Below, one piece after another: positions 17,209-28,641 of a DNA stretch of 64,000 nt. Under the pieces are notes generated by a model. The model was given only the letters and a program-made list of their open reading frames with translations, did no database searches and had not been told where the DNA came from. The stretch covers positions 1 to 64,000 of the forward strand of contig JACKNF010000001.1 in NCBI GenBank assembly GCA_024234995.1, written 5' to 3'. Source of the DNA: Gammaproteobacteria bacterium. Lineage in GTDB: Bacteria; Pseudomonadota; Gammaproteobacteria; Competibacterales; Competibacteraceae. A program made the translations under genes and the position numbers. Position 1 is the first letter of the stretch. Each line of letters starts with the position of its first letter.

Positions 17209-18195
17209 ATGCGCTCCATCACCCGTGACGTATTGACTCGTGAAGTCATCGATTGGCATCAGCAAGGGCTCATCGACCGCTCGCTGTTGGATACACTGTT
17301 ACCGCGCTACGAAACGCAGGAGCGATTTCTGGCGGCGCTGCTGAAATGGCTCGGTTTGTTCGCCATTTTCCAACTGGGACTGGCGGTGCTTGCCTTCATC
17401 GCCATGATGACGGAATCCGCGCTGGTTGCGGCGGTGCTGCTGGGCGGTGCCGGCGCGGGGTTATGGTATTTTGGTGTCCAGATGGCCACGGATCCCCGGC
17501 AACGCTACCCCTTCAGTGGAGCGGTGCTGGTGACCGCCAGCCTGGCAGCGGCATTCGGAACGTTGGCCTTGTTGCACATCGCCGCCGGTGGTGAAAACGA
17601 GGACCAAGCGATTCCCATCCTCCTGCTGGTGACGGCTGTCCTGGCTGCTTTGACTGCCTACCGTTACTATTTGCGCTGGCCGCTGCTACTGGCACTACTG
17701 CTGTTCTTTCATGGCATTGGCGCGTGGCATGCTTACGGGGGACATGGCGCTTATTTCGCCCATATTCAGGACGAGCGCTTGATGGCAGTGGTGGCGCTGG
17801 TGGCAATTGTTCTCGGTCTCTGGCACGAACGCAGGCTGGAAAGTGGCTCGCTGCGCCGTTGCGCCGGTTTTGGTTCACTGTATCTGATCTTCGGCCTGCT
17901 GTATCTGAATCTGTCACTGTGGTTTCTGACCTTGTTTGGCAAACCATTGGGCTGGATACTGATTTTCACCGCTGCCGGCATCGCGCAGATCATCGCCGGC
18001 GCCCGGCTCCATGATGCCCGTTTCACGGGCTTCGGCATCGTATTTCTTGCCATTGACCTGTACACCCGTTTTTTTGAGCACTTCTGGGACCGGTTGTCCG
18101 CTGGGGTATTTTTTCTGCTCGGCGGGGCGCTAGCTATGGCTTTGGGTTTCGCCTGTGAACGCTGGGGCCGGACTTCGCTGGAGGAAAGCCGATGA
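17209..18195 (+). CDS. DUF2157 membrane protein (first of a pair)
   Basis: This has an N-terminal cytoplasmic segment RDVLTREVIDWHQQGLI typical of DUF2157, followed by about ten hydrophobic helices arranged in pairs. It is about 328 residues from the chosen start MRSITRDV. The family has no firmly known function. It overlaps the following paralogue by four bases (ATGA), so the two membrane proteins are probably translated together and may form a complex. Confidence 0.75.
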   Translation: MRSITRDVLTREVIDWHQQGLIDRSLLDTLLPRYETQERFLAALLKWLGLFAIFQLGLAVLAFIAMMTESALVAAVLLGGAGAGLWYFGVQMATDPRQRYPFSGAVLVTASLAAAFGTLALLHIAAGGENEDQAIPILLLVTAVLAALTAYRYYLRWPLLLALLLFFHGIGAWHAYGGHGAYFAHIQDERLMAVVALVAIVLGLWHERRLESGSLRRCAGFGSLYLIFGLLYLNLSLWFLTLFGKPLGWILIFTAAGIAQIIAGARLHDARFTGFGIVFLAIDLYTRFFEHFWDRLSAGVFFLLGGALAMALGFACERWGRTSLEESR

Positions 18196-19211
18196 ACCCG
18201 GTCTCGCGTAACCGCCAAGTTTGCCGGGAACTGGACGCCCTGTTGCGTGAGGGACTGTTGAATGAGGCAACTCATGCGAAATTGCGCGAACGTTACCCCG
18301 TCGAAGGTTGGAACTGGCGCTCCCTGGGCCGTTGGTTTCTGATTTTCGGTGCAATTAGCATCATGGCTGGCGCGGTGATGATCGGCCGGACCGTGTTCGA
18401 GTTCACTTTGGAAAAGCTGGCGGTCCTATTGGGAATCGCTATGCTCGCCAGTTTCGGCAGCGGACTATGGTTTAAGCGCACCCGTCCAACGCTGGTGTGG
18501 ACCCCGCTCAGCTTGGAATTGTTGGGAGGTCTGCTGCTCATCGGGCTGACTTTTACCCTTGGAATGATGTATTCGACCGGTTCTGGTAACTGGCCAGCGT
18601 TGCTGCTGATTGATCTGGGGTTGCTGCTGGCGTTGAGCTATGGACTCGGTAATGTGTTGTTACTGACGCTGAGCGCGGTGGTGTTCTTCTCCTGGTTCGG
18701 TGGTTTCACCGGCTATGCATCTGGTTGGGGCGCGTACTGGTTTGGCATGAATTACCCGCTGCGCTTCCTGCTGGTAGCGATTGCCATGATCGCGGTTGCG
18801 GTGATTCATCAGCAGAGCGAACGTGGACTGCTGGCGCGATACCGGGGATTCTGCAAAATCTGGCTGTCCAGCGGACTGTTCTTTGCGGAGATGGCTTTAT
18901 GGCTGCTATCGCTGTTCGGCAACTTCGATCTGGCCAGTCATTGGTGGTATCAATCCACGCTTACCGAACGGTTTCTGTTCAATGCATTGTGGGCTGGCCT
19001 GAATGTGGCGCTGATTGGGTTGGGGGCGCGTCTGGCGATGCGCATGCTGACCGGGTATGGCGCAACTTTCCTGATTATTCACATCTATACGCTGTTTTTC
19101 GCCCATCTGGCGCAGCATCTGGGGCTATTGCTGAGCCTGCTGATCGCTGGCGGTGGTGCGCTAGGACTGACGTTCTATTTGGAGAAGCGGCGGCGAGAGA
19201 ATGGAGATTGA
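18192..19211 (+). CDS. DUF2157 membrane protein (second of a pair)
   Basis: This is 339 residues long. A soluble head of about 50 residues (RELDALLREGLLNEATHAKL, then RYPVEGWNW) is followed by about ten transmembrane helices. It is related in layout to the preceding gene but clearly diverged in sequence. It begins inside the stop codon of that gene and ends six bases before uvrA. The sequence gives no catalytic motif. Function unknown. Confidence 0.75.
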   Translation: MNPVSRNRQVCRELDALLREGLLNEATHAKLRERYPVEGWNWRSLGRWFLIFGAISIMAGAVMIGRTVFEFTLEKLAVLLGIAMLASFGSGLWFKRTRPTLVWTPLSLELLGGLLLIGLTFTLGMMYSTGSGNWPALLLIDLGLLLALSYGLGNVLLLTLSAVVFFSWFGGFTGYASGWGAYWFGMNYPLRFLLVAIAMIAVAVIHQQSERGLLARYRGFCKIWLSSGLFFAEMALWLLSLFGNFDLASHWWYQSTLTERFLFNALWAGLNVALIGLGARLAMRMLTGYGATFLIIHIYTLFFAHLAQHLGLLLSLLIAGGGALGLTFYLEKRRRENGD

Positions 19212-19217
19212 GAGATC

Positions 19218-22043
<2,826 letters not shown>

Positions 22044-22066
22044 TCTGCTTATTAATGGTTCCTATT

Positions 22067-22894
22067 TCAATGGATTGCCAGTTTTACCAGCATAAATACC
22101 GCCACGGCTGCGATCATACCGGCAAACAGCTTCTGCAACGCCGGTCCAGCGATGCGCCTTCCTACGGCGATGCCCAGCGTCATGCCGCCTAATCCCCCCA
22201 GGACAAAGGGGAGGGTGATGCCGGTGTTTAGTGGATGTCCAGCCGCAAGATGGGACAGAAAACCAATGGCGCTGATAATAGCGATTACCCAGAGCGAGGT
22301 GGCAACCGCCCGGCGCATCGGCAGCGAGGCAATCATGACCAGCGCCGGCACGATCAGGAATCCACCACCGACACCGAATAAACCGGATAGCAGTCCGGTC
22401 AGCGTTCCAGCTAAGGCTAGGCGCAGTGCGCAGTGGGAGGTGAATTGCAGCCGCCCGCCCGGATCATAGCGGCAAACCGGTCCAGCGTGATCGTCATCAG
22501 GATGGCTGCTCGCGCGAATCAGGCGGGTTTCCTCAGGGCAGCGATTCGCTTGCCGCCACATGCGGAACGCCACAGCCAGCATCAGCAGCGCAAAACTTGC
22601 CAGCAACACGGTTGCCGGAAAACGTGGATTCAGCCAGGCGCCCAGCGGCGCGCCGATAATGCCAGACAGACCGAAAATGAGGGCGGTGCGTGGTTCAGCC
22701 TCGCGATCGCGTAACCGGACCAATCCGCCGCCCAGCGCGGTCGCGCCGACGGCCACCAGCGAAATCACCACGGCCTCGTGGGCCGATAGCTGTAAACCAT
22801 AGACCAGCAACGGCACCGCAAAGATGGAACCGCCACCGCCGGTTAAACCCAGTGAAAATCCGATGAGGAGACCAAATAACAGGCTAAGGAACAT
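22067..22894 (-). CDS. TauE/SafE-family sulfite exporter-like permease
   Basis: This is a membrane protein of about 275 residues with two inverted TauE repeats. Each begins with a Gly-rich helix (GFSLGLTGGGGSIFAVPLL and GLLSGLFGVGGGFLIVPALV). A hydrophilic loop of about 40 residues separates the halves. Known members move sulfite, sulfoacetate or other organic anions. The substrate here cannot be told. The ATG at 22894 (MFLSLLFGLL) lies four bases after the methyltransferase stop, so the two genes are co-transcribed. An in-frame start 26 codons upstream is less likely. Confidence 0.85.
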   Translation of the reverse strand: MFLSLLFGLLIGFSLGLTGGGGSIFAVPLLVYGLQLSAHEAVVISLVAVGATALGGGLVRLRDREAEPRTALIFGLSGIIGAPLGAWLNPRFPATVLLASFALLMLAVAFRMWRQANRCPEETRLIRASSHPDDDHAGPVCRYDPGGRLQFTSHCALRLALAGTLTGLLSGLFGVGGGFLIVPALVMIASLPMRRAVATSLWVIAIISAIGFLSHLAAGHPLNTGITLPFVLGGLGGMTLGIAVGRRIAGPALQKLFAGMIAAVAVFMLVKLAIH

Positions 22895-22898
22895 GTTT

Positions 22899-23645
22899 TC
22901 ATCCCTTGCGTCCGAAATAGGCCCGGAACAGGTCAAATTCGACATCGCAACCTGCTTCGGTGAAGCCCGCATCGCGAATAGCGGCGATGATCGTTTCGGG
23001 CGGAACGCAGTTCTCGATCGTATCCCAGTAGTAACGCATCAACGTTTGCATATCCCGGTTGCCGGTGGTGAGCCGGCTGAGCAGCGGAATTACCTTGCCC
23101 AGGTAAAACTTGAGCAGGGCACGCTTAAACGGCGAAGCCGGCCGGGTAATTTCCAGGATCAGCAGGACTCCGCCTGGGCGCAGCACCCGGTGAAATTCGT
23201 GGAAGGTTGCGTTGAGATCCGCGACATGCCGCAAGGCGTAACCCATGCTGATGAAGTCAAAGCGTTCATCGGCGACCGGCAACTGTTCCATGAGACCCTG
23301 GATCAATGGCAGCTTCAACAGGTGGCGGACTTCGGCCAGCATTCCTGCGCTAATATCCAGGCCAACCACGGATTGTGGATCGCCGGTGACGGCCAGCGCC
23401 TGCCGGGCGACTAGTCCGGTGCCAATCGCGACATCCAGCACCTTCATGCCAGGATGCAGACCGGCGCGGGTCAGCGCCCGCCGCCGGTACCAACTGCCGG
23501 ACCCGAATGACAACAGTTGATTAACCCGGTCGTAATAGCCAGCGGTGCGGTCGAACATCCGGCGCACGAAGGCCGGGCGCTGGGTCAGATCTGGATAGTA
23601 ATCCGGTAACGCCGGATGCGGTTCAAGCGGTTGTTCGGGTTTCAC
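22899..23645 (-). CDS. UbiE/COQ5-like SAM methyltransferase
   Basis: This is a class I methyltransferase of the UbiE/MenG type. FDRTAGYYDRVNQLLSFGSG is the UbiE N-terminal signature, VLDVAIGTGLVA is motif I, GYALRHVADL is post-motif and RVLRPGGVLLILE is motif III. I chose the GTG at 23645 because AGGA precedes it by nine bases; an upstream ATG at 23699 would overlap the chorismatase gene. Its position downstream of the chorismatase suggests methylation of an aryl or quinone intermediate rather than the housekeeping UbiE reaction, but it could be the genuine ubiquinone enzyme. Confidence 0.8.
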   Translation of the reverse strand: MKPEQPLEPHPALPDYYPDLTQRPAFVRRMFDRTAGYYDRVNQLLSFGSGSWYRRRALTRAGLHPGMKVLDVAIGTGLVARQALAVTGDPQSVVGLDISAGMLAEVRHLLKLPLIQGLMEQLPVADERFDFISMGYALRHVADLNATFHEFHRVLRPGGVLLILEITRPASPFKRALLKFYLGKVIPLLSRLTTGNRDMQTLMRYYWDTIENCVPPETIIAAIRDAGFTEAGCDVEFDLFRAYFGRKG

Positions 23646-23667
23646 GAAAGAGTATCCTGATGGAGGT

Positions 23668-24696
23668 TTAGCGGGCAGTGCCAACAGCCATGCCTTCAAT
23701 TTCGATCAGCAGTTCACGACGGCAAATATCGGCGCGCAGGAACAGCATCGGCACGCCGGCGCCAAACGCTTGAACGATTCGATGGCGGAGAGCGGCCGGA
23801 TCAGCATCGGACCGGCAATAGATCTTCAGCAATGCCAATTGCAAGGGAATGGGGATCGATTGGCTGGCATGGGTCAGCAGGGTTTTGAGATTCAGCAGCG
23901 TTTCGTCCAATTGCGCCATGAGACTCGTGTGCTGACTGTTGTGGCCGACGATGCTTGCGGTGCCGGAGATATAAAGCTGGTATTCCTGCGCGCTCCAGGC
24001 TTTCAGCACGGCGCGCGAGAAGGAGGGGCTGCGATGACCGTACTGAGGGGGGTAATGAAAGGCACTGATCTGCCGGGGATTTTCAATCTGTGCGCCGGGC
24101 TCCCGGGCAGCCAGCGCATACAAATGCAAGCTTCTGGCACCGGGAGCAGAATCAGGGAGGGTGGTTCCAAGGGCACACGCGGCCGGCAAATGCGTCTCGT
24201 ATTCCGCTAGCTCTGCTATGAGTGCCTGATGCCGGCCAGCGCAGAATCCGCGATAGCGTTCCAGACCGGAGCGTTCCTGGTTAATACCGGGGAAATAGTT
24301 CCAGATACGTAGAAAATAGGGATAACCGCGCGCGCGCGCAGCGGCAAACAGCTGCCGGTAAGCCACGGCAGTGAGCGGTTGCAAGGCATCTTCAGCGTAC
24401 TCATCCAGCCGGAGTTGCAGGAACAGGATACTGCCATTATCTGCATAGCTAATTCCATGGGATACACCGGTATGCACCGGCCAAGGGCTCATCCAGAATT
24501 CAGCAGTTTCAGTTCTCTCAAGTTGTGGCAGCGCAACTGTGCAGATCCGGGGATCTTGCAGGGCGGCGTGTGACTCTCGAAATTCAATCAGTGCCAGTAA
24601 GTGATCGTCATCCAGCCACTCACGAGCGTGCGTATCCTGGCCATAAAGGATCGTGAAGGGTAGCGCAGAGGCGGTTTTTAAGGTGGATTGTCTCAT
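23668..24696 (-). CDS. chorismatase of the FkbO/Hyg5/XanB2 family
   Basis: This is a protein of about 342 residues. Segments such as ISYADNGSILFLQLRLDE, YPYFLRIWNYFPGIN, RYRGFCAGRHQAL and YISGTASIVGHNSQHTS match the chorismatase fold (a trimeric YjgF-like fold). XanB2 in Xanthomonas splits chorismate to 3- and 4-hydroxybenzoate, and 3-hydroxybenzoate starts xanthomonadin synthesis. Here it would feed the aryl starter of the polyene made by the neighbouring genes. It is divergent from the acyl carrier protein gene. I chose the ATG at 24696; a GTG 11 codons upstream is also possible. Confidence 0.88.
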   Translation of the reverse strand: MRQSTLKTASALPFTILYGQDTHAREWLDDDHLLALIEFRESHAALQDPRICTVALPQLERTETAEFWMSPWPVHTGVSHGISYADNGSILFLQLRLDEYAEDALQPLTAVAYRQLFAAARARGYPYFLRIWNYFPGINQERSGLERYRGFCAGRHQALIAELAEYETHLPAACALGTTLPDSAPGARSLHLYALAAREPGAQIENPRQISAFHYPPQYGHRSPSFSRAVLKAWSAQEYQLYISGTASIVGHNSQHTSLMAQLDETLLNLKTLLTHASQSIPIPLQLALLKIYCRSDADPAALRHRIVQAFGAGVPMLFLRADICRRELLIEIEGMAVGTAR

Positions 24697-24847
24697 AAAC
24701 AAGGAATTACTGTATTGAGGGCGTCGCACAGCTCAACCGGGCTACCGCCAATTTTCACTGCAAGGCATGATATAGTTTGTAATCAAATTAACAACCTTCT
24801 ACATGTTCGAAACGATTCTGTCCTGATTAAGGTTCCCGGAGGGAAAA

Positions 24848-25123
24848 ATGAGTTTGGAAGCCCTTTCGCCGTTCGAGCTGGAGGTCGCCCGCTTGCTGGT
24901 TGAGACCTTGCACCTCGAAGACATCAAACCGGAAGATATTGCACCCGAGGAACCCTTGTTTAATGAAGGGTTAGGTTTGGATTCCATTGATGCATTGGAA
25001 TTGGCGCTAGCGATCAGTAAAAACTACGGATTTCAAATGCGCTCCGACGAACAGCAAAATCAACGTGTTTTCGCCTCATTGCGGGCTTTGAGCGCTCATA
25101 TCGCTGAGCATCGCGTTCACTAG
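24848..25123 (+). CDS. acyl carrier protein of the pigment pathway
   Basis: This has 91 residues with the phosphopantetheine-attachment Ser46 in GLGLDSIDALELAL. GGAGGG (24838-24843) precedes the ATG. It is the first gene of a plus-strand run of five genes. Aryl-polyene clusters usually carry two carrier proteins; only one is present in this window. It would carry the growing polyene between ketosynthase, ketoreductase and dehydratase. Confidence 0.93.
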   Translation: MSLEALSPFELEVARLLVETLHLEDIKPEDIAPEEPLFNEGLGLDSIDALELALAISKNYGFQMRSDEQQNQRVFASLRALSAHIAEHRVH

Positions 25124-25161
25124 CCGTCATCCATTCCGGCGCGATCCACCATGAGTCGCTT

Positions 25162-26778
25162 ATGAGCAGGCAGTGGGTGCAGCTGCCAGAACGAGGCAGC
25201 GTGTGGACGTTGCGGTTGATTCGCTGGATCGCTTTGCATATAGGACGGCCCGCAAGCCGTGCTCTGCTATACCCCATCACGCTGTATTTTTTGATGACTG
25301 CGGGCGAGGCACGGCGCGGATCGCGGCTTTTTCTGCGTCAGGCGCTAAAGCGTGAGCCAAGCTGGCGCGATCAGTTTCGCCACATTCACTGTTTCGCCGC
25401 TACGATTCTTGACCGGGTCTATTTTTTGACCGGGCGGCTGGAACACTTCGAGATCGAAGTTTTTGGCGGTCAGTGGATTCTCGATCAGGCGGCATCCGGT
25501 CGAGGCTGTATCCTGCTGGGTTCCCATTTGGGTAGTTTCGAGGCTTTGCGGGCTATCGGATTAAATCTGAAGCATGTTCCGATCCGGATTTTGATGAATA
25601 CTCGCCATAACCCGCTCATGACCCGATTGCTCGACGCACTGAACCCGGCGCTGGCGCAAACCATTATCCCGGTTGGCGGGCCGGAAACCCTGCTTAAAGT
25701 ACAGGAAAGCGTAGAGCAAGGATACTTGGTTGGTGCGTTAGGCGATCGGGTCGTTCCGGGTGAGAAAGCAGTGCATTGCCGTTTTTTTGGCCAAGACATC
25801 GCCTTGCCGATTGCCCCCATCCTGCTGGCGGCGCTGGCGGGTTGTCCGGTGATCCTGTGCTTTGGCTTATACCGGGGCGGCAACCGTTACCAGTTGTATT
25901 TCGAACCCTTAGCCGAACAAGTGGTTCTGGATCGCCGTCATCGGCAGGAACAGTTGGGTGTTTGGGGGCAGCGTTATGCCGATCGTCTGGAACATTACGC
26001 CCGCGATGCGCCCTACAATTGGTTTAATTTCTATGATTACTGGCAGGAAACTCCCTCCCTTCTTATTAAAAGCAAGGAAGGTTGGGTTCGGAAGATTCAA
26101 AAGATGCAACGCCGGTTCGCCCGGCAGCGTGCGATGGGTTGGGATGGTCTAGGGACTTTGCTGCTGTCAAATATATTGTTGCTGGCGACGTTGGGACTGA
26201 GTGGTTTGTGGCTATTCCGTCAGGTTTGGCGAATTGCCCGGGATACGCCTTTCCAGGTTGTCGAGAGCGGGTGGGTCGTGGTGCTAGGGGTGCGCCTGCA
26301 AGGTGACCAAGTGAGCAGCGACTATGCTTGCCGGCTGGAACGAGCCGCTGCATTGTGCCGCGCTGATTCCCAGCGGCGTATCCTGCTGGTCGGTGGTCAG
26401 ACGGGAGGCAGTGTCAGCGAGGCCGAACGAGGCCGGCAATTTCTTATAAAAAAGGGCCTGCCCATCGATCTCCTGTCGATTGAGGACCAATCGCTGCATA
26501 CCCTGGACAATCTGCGTCGCGCTCGGCAGGTACTGGGGGAAGACCGGACGCAATCATGGGTGCTAGTGACCAGCCGTTATCACCTGGCACGCAGTGAAAT
26601 CCTGGCGCGTGGGCTGGGCTTGCATCCAGTGTTGTGCGCTGCCGAAGAGCACCTGCACCTTGCTCCATTGGTATTGTGGCGGTTAGCGTTGGAAGCGGGC
26701 TATCTGCACTGGTACAAAGTTGGCCGGGCCTGGGCACTCTGGACGGGGCGTCATCGCAGTTTGGCAAGGATTACTTGA
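25162..26778 (+). CDS. acyltransferase fused to a DUF218 (YdcF-like) domain
   Basis: Two domains sit in one 538-residue chain. Residues 1-300 are an HtrB/LpxL-type acyltransferase with the HX4E dyad His122/Glu127 in GSHLGSFEALRA. A transmembrane helix follows at about 332-355. Residues 372-535 match DUF218, the YdcF/SanA/ElyC fold: VVLGVRLQGD, ILLVGGQTGG, and VTSRYHLARSEILARGLG with its His. Aryl-polyene clusters carry the acyltransferase alone as far as I know; the fused DUF218 is unusual. The acyltransferase probably loads the polyene onto a glycerolipid-like acceptor. DUF218 proteins are linked to envelope lipid carriers, but the activity here is unknown. It lies between the carrier protein and a ketosynthase-like gene. 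Confidence 0.85.
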   Translation: MSRQWVQLPERGSVWTLRLIRWIALHIGRPASRALLYPITLYFLMTAGEARRGSRLFLRQALKREPSWRDQFRHIHCFAATILDRVYFLTGRLEHFEIEVFGGQWILDQAASGRGCILLGSHLGSFEALRAIGLNLKHVPIRILMNTRHNPLMTRLLDALNPALAQTIIPVGGPETLLKVQESVEQGYLVGALGDRVVPGEKAVHCRFFGQDIALPIAPILLAALAGCPVILCFGLYRGGNRYQLYFEPLAEQVVLDRRHRQEQLGVWGQRYADRLEHYARDAPYNWFNFYDYWQETPSLLIKSKEGWVRKIQKMQRRFARQRAMGWDGLGTLLLSNILLLATLGLSGLWLFRQVWRIARDTPFQVVESGWVVVLGVRLQGDQVSSDYACRLERAAALCRADSQRRILLVGGQTGGSVSEAERGRQFLIKKGLPIDLLSIEDQSLHTLDNLRRARQVLGEDRTQSWVLVTSRYHLARSEILARGLGLHPVLCAAEEHLHLAPLVLWRLALEAGYLHWYKVGRAWALWTGRHRSLARIT

Positions 26779-26781
26779 ACC

Positions 26782-27588
26782 GTGAAAGTATACCTGAATG
26801 GTATCGGTCTCTGTGCGCCTGGTCTGCCAGACTGGCCCACTGGCCGGGCGGTGTTAGCGGGCCAACCGTATCGGCTGGAGGAACCGTTGAATTTCGATCG
26901 GGTGCGGTTGCCACGCAACGAGGCGCGCCGTGCGTCACCGACCGTTCGGCTAGCGCTGCAAGCCGCTATGGAAGCTCTCGACCAAGCTGAAATAGATGCC
27001 GGATCATGCAGTGCCGTGTTTGCCTGTTCCGGCGGCAACACCGAAGCGCTGGATGCCTTGTGCCGTGCGTTGATTGAACCGGAGCGGCTGATTTCGCCTA
27101 ATCAGTTCAATAACTCGATTCACAATGCTCCACTGGGTTATTGGAGTATTGCTGCTGGCTCACAGGAATCGGCGTCCAGCGTCGGTGCCTATGATGCTTC
27201 GTTCGCTGCTGGATTGCTGGAAGCGGCTGCACTGGCCCAGATTGAAAACCGGCGGGTGTTACTGGTTGCCTTCGATACACCACCGCCCTTCGCCCTGCAA
27301 TCCTTCCGGTCAGTATCGGCACCCTTTGGCATGGCGCTGCTGCTGACGCCTGAACGGCTGGCTAATAGCTTAGCCTGCTTGCGGGAATGGCGGATCACTA
27401 TGCATTCCCCTCCGTCTAGACCTGCCCCTCAAGGAGAAAGTGAACCTGGATGGGAACAATTACGGCTGAGTAATCCAGCCGCCTGCTGTTTACCCCTCCT
27501 GCGCCAAATTGCTATACGCCGAACTCACTTGATCACATTGCCTTATTTACCAAACTGTGGACTGGAACTCCAGGCGGAACCATGCTGA
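26782..27588 (+). CDS. beta-ketoacyl synthase-like chain-length-factor protein (copy 2)
   Basis: This is 268 residues long, starting with GTG three bases after the acyltransferase stop. It is paralogous to 7020-7868 over its length. As there, the ketosynthase Cys is missing (SVGAYDASFAAGLLEAA), so it is probably a structural partner. It contains a Pro-rich linker (MHSPPSRPAPQGESEPG) encoded by a repeat-like stretch at 27402-27455. It overlaps the dehydratase gene by seven bases. Confidence 0.82.
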   Translation: MKVYLNGIGLCAPGLPDWPTGRAVLAGQPYRLEEPLNFDRVRLPRNEARRASPTVRLALQAAMEALDQAEIDAGSCSAVFACSGGNTEALDALCRALIEPERLISPNQFNNSIHNAPLGYWSIAAGSQESASSVGAYDASFAAGLLEAAALAQIENRRVLLVAFDTPPPFALQSFRSVSAPFGMALLLTPERLANSLACLREWRITMHSPPSRPAPQGESEPGWEQLRLSNPAACCLPLLRQIAIRRTHLITLPYLPNCGLELQAEPC

Positions 27589-28031
27589 CCGATAAAACGC
27601 GCATCCGGGAACTGATCCCGCACACTGGCGCCATGTGTCTGCTCGATGCGGTCGTTGCCTGGGATGATGACTCTATTCAGTGCCTGACCGATACCCATCG
27701 CGATCCCGCCAATCCACTGCGCCGGCAAGGGCGATTACCGGTAATTGCCGCCTTCGAGTACGGCGCGCAGGCGGCAGCGATTCATGGTGGACTGCGCGCA
27801 TGTGCAGCCGGAGAAACCGCGCCAGCGGGTTATCTGGCAGCTTTGCGCGATGCTCGCTGGTTTGCTGCTGAATTGGATGAAAACGCCGCGCCACTGGAAG
27901 TGACCGCCCGCCGGTTATTAGGCGAAGCCGCGCATTGCATCTACACAATCCACATTCGCGCTGCCGGACAGTTGCTGGCGGAAGCTCGTGTCACTATCGT
28001 GCCGCGACCCATCATAGGAGATCGCTCATGA
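27582..28031 (+). CDS. hot-dog 3-hydroxyacyl-ACP dehydratase of the pigment pathway
   Basis: This is a 149-residue protein of the FabA/FabZ-like hot-dog group found in aryl-polyene clusters. The opening IRELIPHTGAMCLLDAVVAWD is characteristic, with the probable catalytic His14. It would dehydrate 3-hydroxyacyl-ACP to create the conjugated double bonds. It overlaps both neighbours (seven bases before, four after), which shows a compact operon. Confidence 0.85.
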   Translation: MLTDKTRIRELIPHTGAMCLLDAVVAWDDDSIQCLTDTHRDPANPLRRQGRLPVIAAFEYGAQAAAIHGGLRACAAGETAPAGYLAALRDARWFAAELDENAAPLEVTARRLLGEAAHCIYTIHIRAAGQLLAEARVTIVPRPIIGDRS

Positions 28032-28588
28032 AGCGTTGGGTATTATGGTGCCTGCTGTTGCAGCCGCTGGCGGTTCTTGCCAGCGACAGTGCTTTATCTA
28101 AGGTTATGCAGGCGCTGGCAGCCGTGCAGTCGGTTAAAGCGGCTTTTCAGGAAGAGAAAACGTTGGCCATGCTTCAGGAACCATTGGTCACTCACGGCAT
28201 GTTGTACTACCACGCGCCTGCATACTTACGTAAACAAACTCTAGAGCCGCAACCGGAAGATTTCCAGGCGGATGGCGATTGGCTGACGATCAAGATATCT
28301 GGCCAGGATCGCCGGGATTTCAATCTGAACGGGCATCCGCAACTGCGCGCTTTTGTAGAAGCAGTGCGTGCTACCCAAGGTGGAGATCAAGCCACCTTGG
28401 AACGCTATTACCGGTTAGAGTTTGCCGGCACCCTCAATGACTGGCATTTGCGTTTGACGCCACGCGATCCGTGCATCACCGAATATCTGACTTTCATTAC
28501 GGTGGGGGGGCAGGAGGCCTGGATTGATCGCGTGGAAATGCTAGAGGCTAACGGGGATCGCAGCGTGATGACAATGACTTTGCCGTGA
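28028..28588 (+). CDS. LolA-like outer membrane lipid/lipoprotein carrier
   Basis: This is 186 residues from the ATG at 28028, which overlaps the dehydratase stop and has AGGAG upstream. A longer in-frame reading upstream is not needed. A Sec signal peptide (MKRWVLWCLLLQPLAVLAS) precedes the mature protein. MQALAAVQSVKAAFQEEKTL and GMLYYHAPAYLRKQT fit the LolA fold. LolA-like proteins in polyene clusters probably carry the pigment lipid across the periplasm, working with the MMPL exporter. It is the last gene of the second pigment island. Confidence 0.85.
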   Translation: MKRWVLWCLLLQPLAVLASDSALSKVMQALAAVQSVKAAFQEEKTLAMLQEPLVTHGMLYYHAPAYLRKQTLEPQPEDFQADGDWLTIKISGQDRRDFNLNGHPQLRAFVEAVRATQGGDQATLERYYRLEFAGTLNDWHLRLTPRDPCITEYLTFITVGGQEAWIDRVEMLEANGDRSVMTMTLP

Positions 28589-28641
28589 TTCCCCCTGCCC
28601 TTGTATCTCTTCCTCTAATATGCGTTAGGTACTCAATCATT

